DNA from: Desulfobacca acetoxidans
GTDB lineage: Bacteria; Desulfobacterota; Desulfobaccia; Desulfobaccales; 0-14-0-80-60-11
Length of the DNA: 6,012 bases
Direction: 5' to 3'
Assembly (NCBI GenBank): GCA_020723225.1
Contig: DYJG01000171.1
Span: forward strand, 1 to 6,012
Shown: positions 1 to 4,387 of the stretch, one piece after another
How the letters are laid out: each line of letters starts with the position of its first letter
Position numbering within the stretch: position 1 is the stretch's first letter
Translations under genes and position numbers: made by a program
The notes under the pieces: model-generated
Told to the model about the DNA's origin: nothing
The model's input: the letters and a program-made list of their open reading frames with translations, nothing else
Databases searched by the model: none

Positions 1-1146
1 CCACGGGACGGCCTTGACTGTCGCCCCGGGACGCACTTTCATCAGGCCCTCGACTATCACGCGTTCTCCCGGCTCGAGACCCGAAGAAACGAGCCATTGG
101 TCGCCGAGGGCGCGATTGAGTTTCAGCATCCGCATCTGCACCTTGCCGGAGTCATCCACGATCAGGACGTAAGGCTCTCCCTTGGGATTGCGGTTCACCC
201 CTTGTTGGGGGACCAAGATGGCTTGTTGGGCGATACCCTCCTGGACCGAGGCCCGCACGAACATGCCCGGCAGGAGCAGATGGCTCGGATTCGGGACAAC
301 GATGCGCAGGGTGAAAGAGCCGGTGGCCTGATCCACCGTAATATCGCGGAACTGCAGGGCGCCTGCCTGGGGGCACAGGTTGCCGTCTTCCAGGAGGATG
401 CAGACCTTTCTGCCGTTTTTGCTGTCAGCCGCGAGCCGGCCGGTTTCCAGGTGGCGTTTCAACCGCAGCAGTTCGGCCGACGATTGGCTCACATCCACGT
501 AAATGGGGTCGAGTTGTTGGATGGTGGCCAGGGCTAATGCCTGATACGCGGTCACCAGGGCGCCGTCCGTCACCGAGGATTTGCCGATACGCCCGGATAT
601 GGGCGCGGTGACCCGGGTATAGCCTAAATTAATGCGGGCCGCTTCCACCTGCGCTTTCCAATACTCGATCTCGGCTGCGGCCTGTCCCATGGCCGCGGCC
701 GCGTCATCATAGTCCTGCCGGCTGACGGCCCTGTCGGCCAGCAATTCCTTATAGCGTTCGGTTTTCAACCGGATGGACGGCAGATTGGCCTGGGCCTTGC
801 CCAGGGAGGCCTTGGCGGAATCAAGGGCCACCTGGAAGGGAGCGGGATCGATCTGGTAAAGCAATTGTCCGGCTTTGACATCGGATCCTTCTTTAAACAG
901 GCGCTTCTTGATAATGCCGTTGACCTGGGGGCGGATTTCCGCCACCAGGTAAGGGGACGTCCGGCCCGGCAACTCGGCGGTCAGTTCCACCTGCTGCGGC
1001 TGAATGGTAACCGTGGCCACTTCCGGAACCTGGTTCGGGCCCCCTTGCTGTCCCAGTCCGCTGCCGCAGCCGCCCAGCAAAAGTGTCAGCGCCATTAAAG
1101 CCACAACCCATTTCAATGGTTCATAGTCGTTCACGCACCAACGCAT
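1..1146 (-). CDS. RND efflux periplasmic adaptor subunit (AcrA/MexA type), 3' end off the window
   Basis: This is the periplasmic adaptor (membrane fusion protein) of a tripartite RND efflux pump, which links the inner-membrane pump to an outer-membrane channel. The frame is open for 382 codons and runs off base 1. AcrA-type proteins are usually a little under 400 residues, so only a short tail is missing. Residues 11-27 form a lipoprotein signal ending LLGGC, with Cys27 as the likely lipidated residue. The two lipoyl half-motifs are near 67-101 (RPQVNGIIKKRLFKEGSDV) and 175-210 (YTRVTAPISGRIG). The helical hairpin lies between them (about 103-172). A beta-barrel region (about 211-300, with LLPGMFVRA) and a membrane-proximal domain follow. 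The ATG has GGGGAG (1154-1159) seven bases upstream. The gene starts 30 bases after the Sel1 gene's stop with no terminator between, so the two are probably cotranscribed. The pump gene should follow beyond the left edge. The substrate cannot be told from the adaptor. Confidence 0.95.
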   Translation of the reverse strand, partial: MRWCVNDYEPLKWVVALMALTLLLGGCGSGLGQQGGPNQVPEVATVTIQPQQVELTAELPGRTSPYLVAEIRPQVNGIIKKRLFKEGSDVKAGQLLYQIDPAPFQVALDSAKASLGKAQANLPSIRLKTERYKELLADRAVSRQDYDDAAAAMGQAAAEIEYWKAQVEAARINLGYTRVTAPISGRIGKSSVTDGALVTAYQALALATIQQLDPIYVDVSQSSAELLRLKRHLETGRLAADSKNGRKVCILLEDGNLCPQAGALQFRDITVDQATGSFTLRIVVPNPSHLLLPGMFVRASVQEGIAQQAILVPQQGVNRNPKGEPYVLIVDDSGKVQMRMLKLNRALGDQWLVSSGLEPGERVIVEGLMKVRPGATVKAVPW

Positions 1147-1176
1147 CAGAAATCTCCCCAGAGCTCTGTCGGGATG

Positions 1177-1647
1177 CTAATCCCGGGTAGAATCGGCATA
1201 ATTCTTCATTTTTATGGATTTTTTATGCCAGTAGGCCGCCTTGGCATGGTCCTGGGGAACGCCTTCGCCCACCAGATACATGTTTCCCAGGGCCGCCTGG
1301 GCCGGAGTGTTGCCCTGTTCCGCCGCTTTTTTATACCAGGTTGCGGCCTGCTGCAAATCTTTCGGCACTCCCTGCCCGTGGAAATATTGAAGACCGAGGC
1401 GATATTGCGCGTTGGCCTCGCCTTGCTCCGCGGCTTTGGCGAACCAGGCCGCCGCCTTCTGGATGTCGGGAGCCACCCCGTAGCCCTGCTCATACATTAA
1501 ACCCAGATGGTATTGAGATCCGGCGTCGCCGGCTGCGGCTAACCGCTGCATATTGGCAAATTTCTGTTCCCGGGTCTCGGTATCGGCACAAGAAACAAGA
1601 CCAAAAGCCAAAAGAGAAAGAACCAAGACCGAAGTCCCTGCTTTCAT
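1177..1647 (-). CDS. Sel1-repeat lipoprotein
   Basis: This is a 156-residue predicted lipoprotein with three tandem Sel1-like (TPR-related) repeats, a fold that usually mediates protein-protein contacts. The signal peptide ends LVSC, with Cys20 as the lipidation site. Ala follows Cys at the sorting position, so there is no inner-membrane retention signal and outer-membrane anchoring is likely. The repeats are about 36 residues each, near 42-77, 78-113 and 114-148, with the recurring pattern A-Q-Y-x-L-G-x-x-Y-x-x-G-x-G-V-x-x-D and then AA-x-W-x-x-K-AAEQG. The third copy decays at its end into a Lys-rich tail. I chose the ATG at 1647 because AAAGG (1656-1660) lies eight bases upstream. An in-frame GTG at 1653 is only two bases from that site. 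The gene sits between marR and the efflux adaptor, 30 bases ahead of the adaptor and directly behind a MarR-type operator. A role in assembling or stabilising the pump is inference only. Confidence 0.9.
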   Translation of the reverse strand: MKAGTSVLVLSLLAFGLVSCADTETREQKFANMQRLAAAGDAGSQYHLGLMYEQGYGVAPDIQKAAAWFAKAAEQGEANAQYRLGLQYFHGQGVPKDLQQAATWYKKAAEQGNTPAQAALGNMYLVGEGVPQDHAKAAYWHKKSIKMKNYADSTRD

Positions 1648-1655
1648 GGCCACCG

Positions 1656-1660
1656 CCTTT
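1656..1660 (-). promoter_or_regulatory. Ribosome binding site that decides the Sel1 gene start
   Basis: AAAGG on the minus strand lies eight bases before the ATG at 1645-1647. It lies only two bases before the alternative in-frame GTG at 1651-1653. The spacing favours the ATG and shortens the protein by two residues. Confidence 0.6.
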
Positions 1661-1662
1661 AT

Positions 1663-1693
1663 AGTTAGTTGTTTAACAGTTAACTTATTAACT
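1663..1693. promoter_or_regulatory. Tandem MarR-type operators in front of the Sel1-efflux genes
   Basis: Positions 1678-1693 read AGTTAA-CTTA-TTAACT. These are the same two half-sites, with the same four-base spacer length, as the perfect palindrome upstream of marR. A weaker overlapping copy, AGTTAG-TTGT-TTAACA (1663-1678), has one mismatch per half-site and lies 15 bases downstream in the direction of transcription. Both lie between the marR stop and the Sel1 ribosome binding site. A possible -10 (TATAAG, 1692-1697 on the minus strand) touches the first copy, but I see no convincing -35. Binding by the adjacent MarR protein is inference from the repeated motif and its placement. Confidence 0.7.
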
Positions 1694-1710
1694 TATACAC
1701 GAAAAAAAAT

Positions 1711-2142
1711 TTAGGAAATATTCCGATAGATTTTATTGAGAGTATTTTCCATTGATTCTATTTCCCTGGCTAACAGGCCGTCGAATACTTTTTCCACCAG
1801 TTGCAGTTTGAGGGGATGGACCTTGTCTACCAACTGTTTTCCCTCTTCGGTCAGGAAGATGGAATATCTCCTGCGGTCGGCTGCCTGGCGCAAGATTAAT
1901 TTTTTCCGCTCCAAGATATCCAGCATCCGGCTGATGTTGGGCTTGTCTTTAAAGAGGACGTTGCCGATCTCTTTTTGAGAGAGCCCCTCCTCTTCCCTTA
2001 GAAGGCTCAGAATCGCGCATTGCTCCGGGGTAACGTCAAAACCATGCTCCTTCAGGAACCGTTCGAAAGCCCCCTTCATCGCCAAGGCGGTGCGGTAAAT
2101 GATAAAGCCGGTGGTTTGTTCGATGCTGTATTTCTTGGTCAT
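1711..2142 (-). CDS. MarR-family transcriptional regulator
   Basis: This is a 143-residue winged-helix regulator, the usual length for the MarR family. Such proteins bind palindromic DNA as dimers, and most are repressors released by small ligands or oxidants. The core follows the family pattern. The helix with TPEQCAILSLL is at 38-48, and the helix-turn-helix is at about 54-81 (LSQKEIGNVLFKDKPNISRML). The wing is at about 86-98, carrying the conserved D-x-R-R-x-x-x-x-x-L-T-E-E-G motif (D89, R91). Flanking N- and C-terminal helices form the dimer interface. The only cysteine is Cys42, where many relatives have Trp. This position is not that of the N-terminal redox cysteine of OhrR. The ATG has a GA-rich ribosome binding sequence upstream. 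Matching palindromes before marR and before the Sel1-efflux genes suggest autorepression plus control of the pump operon. The inducer is unknown. Confidence 0.93.
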   Translation of the reverse strand: MTKKYSIEQTTGFIIYRTALAMKGAFERFLKEHGFDVTPEQCAILSLLREEEGLSQKEIGNVLFKDKPNISRMLDILERKKLILRQAADRRRYSIFLTEEGKQLVDKVHPLKLQLVEKVFDGLLAREIESMENTLNKIYRNIS

Positions 2143-2160
2143 AGAGGCTCACTCACGCTT

Positions 2161-2180
2161 TTAGTTAATATATTAACTGA
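2161..2180. promoter_or_regulatory. Perfect palindromic operator upstream of marR
   Basis: AGTTAATATATTAACT (2163-2178) is a perfect 16-bp palindrome. One further pair matches beyond a single mismatch, giving TTAGTTAATATATTAACTGA. It lies about 20 bases before the marR start and covers the predicted -10, as expected for an autorepressor. The same half-sites recur before the Sel1 gene. This symmetry and size are typical of MarR-family operators. Confidence 0.75.
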
Positions 2181-2192
2181 TAAAAAAATCAA
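2165..2192 (-). promoter_or_regulatory. Predicted marR promoter
   Basis: The minus strand has TTGATT (2187-2192, four of six matches to TTGACA), a 16-base spacer, and TATTAA (2165-2170) as the -10. The -10 lies within the palindromic operator. Transcription would begin near 2158 with a leader of about 16 bases. A perfect TATAAT also occurs on this strand further upstream (2258-2263), but without a recognisable -35. Confidence 0.45.
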
Positions 2193-2234
2193 GATAATTT
2201 TTAAGGCGACACAATGGGCGGGAGGTGTCCTGAC

Positions 2235-2260
2235 GGCAAAAACTTGCCAAGGGTGGGCAA
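2235..2260 (-). terminator. Possible weak terminator after the OmpH-like gene
   Basis: On the minus strand TTGCC (2256-2260) can pair with GGCAA (2244-2248), and GTTTTTG follows. The same GGCAA can instead pair with a second TTGCC at 2235-2239. The stems are only five base pairs, so the call is weak. It would separate the OmpH-like gene from marR. I see no gene in 2143-2310. Confidence 0.3.
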
Positions 2261-2310
2261 TTATAGCTTAATTAAAGAAATTCCGGATATTTTCACTCAG
2301 AAATCCCTAT

Positions 2311-2805
2311 CTATTTGCCTCTTTCCAACTCGTTATATTTTTTAATGACTTTGTCGGTAATATCGATGGACTTCTGGGAATAGCCGACATTCTCGTTCGT
2401 AAGGATCAATACGAATTTCTCTTCCTGGCCGATGGTATCCAGGACCTTTCTGACATGTTCCACCACCACTTTCCGCAGTTCCGCGGCCTTCTTCTTAACC
2501 TCCTCATCAGCCGCGGCCACCGATTTCTGATATGCAACCGCAGCCTTATTGAATTCCTCTTTTTTCGCCTTGGAGGGTTCGCGTTCGAGGCCCTTTTTCA
2601 GCTTCTCCACCGTCTCAGCCTTGTTTTTTAATGCGGCCTGTCTGGCTTTCACCAGGTCGTTGACTTCGGCATTGGCTTTTTTGCCTTCATTGGATTCATT
2701 GATTGCCTTGACCACGTCCACCACCCCGATCTTCGGCGGCTCGCCGGTGCAGGCGATGATGGTAAACAGAAATAATCCCATGAGAACATAACCAAGTCTG
2801 TGCAA
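2311..2805 (-). CDS. OmpH/Skp-family predicted lipoprotein
   Basis: This is a 164-residue envelope protein resembling the OmpH/Skp family, whose classic member is a trimeric periplasmic chaperone for unfolded outer-membrane proteins. The mature part opens with KIGVVDVVKAINESNEGKKA (25-44), the family's characteristic first strand and helix. A long, charged, Lys/Glu/Ala-rich coiled-coil region (about 38-125) follows, then a C-terminal strand and helix with DITDKVIKKYNE, matching the family ending. Classic Skp has a cleavable non-lipid signal, but here the signal ends TIIAC, so Cys19 is probably lipidated and the protein membrane-tethered. I chose the TTG at 2803-2805 because AAAGGA lies seven bases upstream and it gives a compact signal peptide. 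An in-frame ATG at 2934 would add 43 unlikely residues and lies upstream of the predicted promoter. The gene appears monocistronic, between a barrel-protein remnant and marR. Whether it acts as a chaperone is inference. Confidence 0.82.
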   Translation of the reverse strand: MHRLGYVLMGLFLFTIIACTGEPPKIGVVDVVKAINESNEGKKANAEVNDLVKARQAALKNKAETVEKLKKGLEREPSKAKKEEFNKAAVAYQKSVAAADEEVKKKAAELRKVVVEHVRKVLDTIGQEEKFVLILTNENVGYSQKSIDITDKVIKKYNELERGK

Positions 2806-2812
2806 TCTTTTA

Positions 2813-2818
2813 TCCTTT
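2813..2818 (-). promoter_or_regulatory. Ribosome binding site supporting a TTG start
   Basis: AAAGGA on the minus strand lies seven bases before the TTG at 2803-2805. No ATG or GTG in this frame is better placed. The nearest in-frame ATG lies eight codons further in and would remove most of the charged start of the signal peptide. Confidence 0.65.
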
Positions 2819-2842
2819 CCTAAGGCCGTTGGCGCGCCCTCT

Positions 2843-2851
2843 ATTCTAGCA
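2843..2851 (-). promoter_or_regulatory. Extended -10 promoter for the OmpH-like gene
   Basis: The minus strand reads TGCTAGAAT. This is an extended -10 element: TG, one base, then TAGAAT, a five of six match to TATAAT. It lies about 40 bases upstream of the TTG start, giving a leader of roughly 30 bases. No good -35 is visible at 16-18 bases, which fits an extended -10 promoter. Confidence 0.5.
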
Positions 2852-2887
2852 GCCGATAGCGGATAAGCGGACTTTCCGGGTGGCAGC

Positions 2888-2935
2888 AAACGCGAGCCCC
2901 CCGCGTTTATATCCGTTGCCTGCAGGTTTGGCAAC
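2888..2935. repeat. Two inverted repeats between the barrel remnant and the OmpH-like gene
   Basis: The first is AAACGCG (2888-2894) and CGCGTTT (2902-2908), a perfect seven-base stem with a C-rich seven-base loop. The second is GTTGCC (2915-2920) and GGCAAC (2930-2935), a six-base stem with a nine-base loop containing CCTGCAGG overlap. Neither has a proper T-run. They may be a weak or bidirectional terminator for the gene ending at 2982, but this is uncertain. Confidence 0.4.
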
Positions 2936-2981
2936 AGGAATTACTAATCCCCGGGCAGGCCGGATTATCTTCCTTTACCCG

Positions 2982-3485
2982 TCAGAAGGAAATTTTGAGC
3001 TGGCCGGTCACTGCCTGGGACACGAAGCTATTTCCCAGGTCCGCGCCGTAGCGCAGGGACGCGGAGATCCCCGCCTTGCTGACGAAGGCGGCTTCGGCTC
3101 CCAAAACGGCCCGGTTTTCTCCCAGACTCCGGCTGTTCATGGCAATACCCACAGTGGGCGCGCCTTGGAACGCGGCCGATATTTGAGCTGAGTACCAGAT
3201 CCGTGGCATTGGGAATGAGAAGCTGATTTTTCATGACCGCGGTATGGGGGGCTAACAGGCTCAGGCCCGTGTAGTCACCGCCCCCGGCTGCGGAGATGAT
3301 CAAATCCTGATGGGACCCCGGCCGGATGGATAAGAGATTGAGATGGTGTAACTCCATCTTGGGGGGTAAAACTTATCGGCCCTGATATGCAAGCTGAACC
3401 CCAAATCGGACCACGGCCCATGGTAACACAATCGTTTAACATATGCTCAAGTTGATTCCGATAATCCGAACCTAAATCTCTTCAT
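2982..3485 (-). pseudogene. Broken outer-membrane gene ending in an autotransporter barrel C-terminus
   Basis: A strong start signal leads into a frame with stops at 3447-3449, 3300-3302, 3261-3263, 3252-3254 and 3231-3233. The same frame then stays open from 3230 to the TGA at 2982. The last ~66 residues, from ISAAFQGAPT to QAVTGQLKISF, read as the final strands of an autotransporter beta-domain. They show the F-x-G-A-P motif, the R-A-V-L-G-A-E strand, a SLRYGADLG strand, and a terminal phenylalanine typical of the outer-membrane assembly signal. Between 3357 and about 3190 a different frame looks more protein-like (containing GGGDYTGLSLLAP), suggesting paired frameshifts. A complete barrel is about 260-300 residues and the passenger is extra, so most of the gene is gone. 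A chimera of one gene's start and another's end is equally possible. The barrel tail is a fairly secure reading, while the continuity of the rest is inferred. Confidence 0.55.
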
Positions 3486-3493
3486 CGGTAGAT

Positions 3494-3500
3494 TCCTCCC
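3494..3500 (-). promoter_or_regulatory. Strong ribosome binding site before a broken gene
   Basis: GGGAGGA on the minus strand lies eight bases before the ATG at 3483-3485, close to ideal spacing. The frame that follows encodes only MKRFRFGLSEST before a TGA. The signal is good enough that a translated gene probably once started here. A short leader peptide is the alternative. Confidence 0.6.
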
Positions 3501-3515
3501 AAAAATGTAATTTTT
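3501..3515. repeat. AT-rich inverted repeat upstream of the broken gene
   Basis: AAAAAT (3501-3506) and ATTTTT (3510-3515) flank GTA, directly before the ribosome binding site. It could be a small operator or a chance AT-rich palindrome. Confidence 0.3.
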
Positions 3516-3671
3516 CCAACTAATTAAGCATATTCAATTAAGATAGTCTGGCAGGAAGTAATCAACCGAATAACTTGCCGAGAGCAAGAATTATCGTTGG
3601 GGTTGAGAAAGATGCAGATATGGTTCTGGTTGATAAAATATGGTTTTGGTGCAGGGCAATATTGAGATTTT
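3516..3671. other. AT-rich intergenic stretch with short repeats, no gene seen
   Basis: No coding frame is convincing here on either strand. The stretch holds a near-perfect 13-bp direct repeat, ATATGGTTCTGGT (3618-3630) and ATATGGTTTTGGT (3638-3650), 20 bases apart. Interleaved with it is GGTTGAGAAA (3601-3610) and GGTTGATAAA (3628-3637). A small hairpin, CTTGC-CGAGA-GCAAG, lies at 3574-3588. It presumably carries the promoter of the broken gene, but I cannot identify a clear -35/-10 pair. Confidence 0.5.
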
Positions 3672-3727
3672 AAAAAGAAGCCCTTCTGCTGTTAAGAAGC
3701 CTTGATACCGGTGTATCCGGCCAAGGC
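3672..3727 (-). terminator. Terminator-like hairpin after the response regulator gene
   Basis: Past the regulator's stop, the minus strand has GCCTTG (3722-3727) pairing with CAAGGC (3699-3704). Inside that stem GATAC/GTATC or CCGG/CCGG can pair. A second short stem, CTTCT with AGAAG, follows, and then a run of five T (3672-3676) in TTCTTTTTAAAA. The T-run lies some way from the main stem, so the smaller stem may be the functional one. Confidence 0.5.
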
Positions 3728-3741
3728 TGAAGCATTTGGTT

Positions 3742-4386
3742 TCAATCCAGGGACGACAGCCCTTCCCGGATGGCGTACTTGGTGAGTTCGGCGACGCTGA
3801 AAATTTGCAGTTTGTGCATGATCTGCATGCGGTGGGTTTCCACGGTTTTGATGCTGATGATGAGGTGGTCGGCGATCTGCCGGGAGCTCTTGCCTTCGGC
3901 CATGAGCTGCAAGACTTCCCGCTCCCGGGGGGTCAGGACCGAAAAGACCGACTCGTCTCCCCCGCCCTGGAGGTAGTCCTTGACCACAATATTGGCGATC
4001 TCGGTGCTCAGGTAAACCTTGCCCCCCAGCACCATGCGGATGGCGGTGGCCAATTCCTCGAAGGCCGAATCCTTCAAGAGATACCCCGAGGCCCCGGCCT
4101 TGAGCATGTTCATGACAAAGCGCCGGTCGCAATGCATGGACAAACCGATGACCTTGACCCCGGGGGACTCGGCCAGGACCTGGCGGGTGGCTTCGATGCC
4201 GTTCAAGTCCGGCATGCCCACGTCCATGATGATCACCTGGGGAGAGAGCTCCCGGGCCAGGCGCACGGCCATGCGGCCGTCGTCCGCCTCGCCGATCACC
4301 TCGATGTCGGCTTCGCTCTCCAGCATGGTGCGCAGCCCTTGCCGGACAATCTTATGGTCGTCTGCCAGGATGATCTTGATGGCCAC
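3742..4386 (-). CDS. NarL/FixJ-family response regulator
   Basis: This is a 214-residue two-component response regulator, cytoplasmic and DNA-binding, and the likely output of the kinase encoded just upstream. The receiver (about 3-118) has the full active site: acidic pair D9 and D10, phosphoacceptor D55 in IIMDVGMPD, S83 and K105 (LLKD). A linker leads to a LuxR-type helix-turn-helix (about 150-210), with LTPREREVLQLMAEGKSSRQIA and the recognition part SIKTVETHRMQIMHKL. The length is normal for the family. The start is a GTG with AGGTG seven bases upstream. The upstream gene's TAA ends one base before it, so translation is probably coupled. The target genes cannot be read from the window. 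The adjacent broken gene is a possible neighbour target only by position. Confidence 0.96.
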   Translation of the reverse strand: MAIKIILADDHKIVRQGLRTMLESEADIEVIGEADDGRMAVRLARELSPQVIIMDVGMPDLNGIEATRQVLAESPGVKVIGLSMHCDRRFVMNMLKAGASGYLLKDSAFEELATAIRMVLGGKVYLSTEIANIVVKDYLQGGGDESVFSVLTPREREVLQLMAEGKSSRQIADHLIISIKTVETHRMQIMHKLQIFSVAELTKYAIREGLSSLD

Positions 4387-4387
4387 T

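Noticed and set aside
97..537. A 146-codon plus-strand frame at the left edge
   Set aside because: It lies opposite the efflux adaptor, whose minus-strand frame is continuous for 382 codons with full family features.
1648..1653. GTG start two codons upstream for the Sel1 protein
   Set aside because: The ribosome binding site would be only two bases away, whereas the ATG at 1647 has an eight-base spacing.
2806..2934. 43-residue N-terminal extension of the OmpH-like protein from an ATG at 2934
   Set aside because: It crosses the predicted promoter, buries the lipoprotein signal inside the protein and lacks a good ribosome binding site. The TTG at 2805 fits better.
3028..3357. A 109-codon minus-strand frame taken as an intact gene
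   Set aside because: It has no ribosome binding site, and its second half runs out of frame over the autotransporter tail. Only the first part may be a remnant in a shifted frame.
3501..3650. CRISPR-like array from the short repeats
   Set aside because: There are only two copies of a 13-bp motif at a 20-bp step, with no spacer-repeat regularity and no cas genes.
3541..3660. Sigma-54 promoter suggested by TGGCA and TTGC motifs
   Set aside because: No TGGCAC/TTGC pair occurs at the required spacing on either strand.
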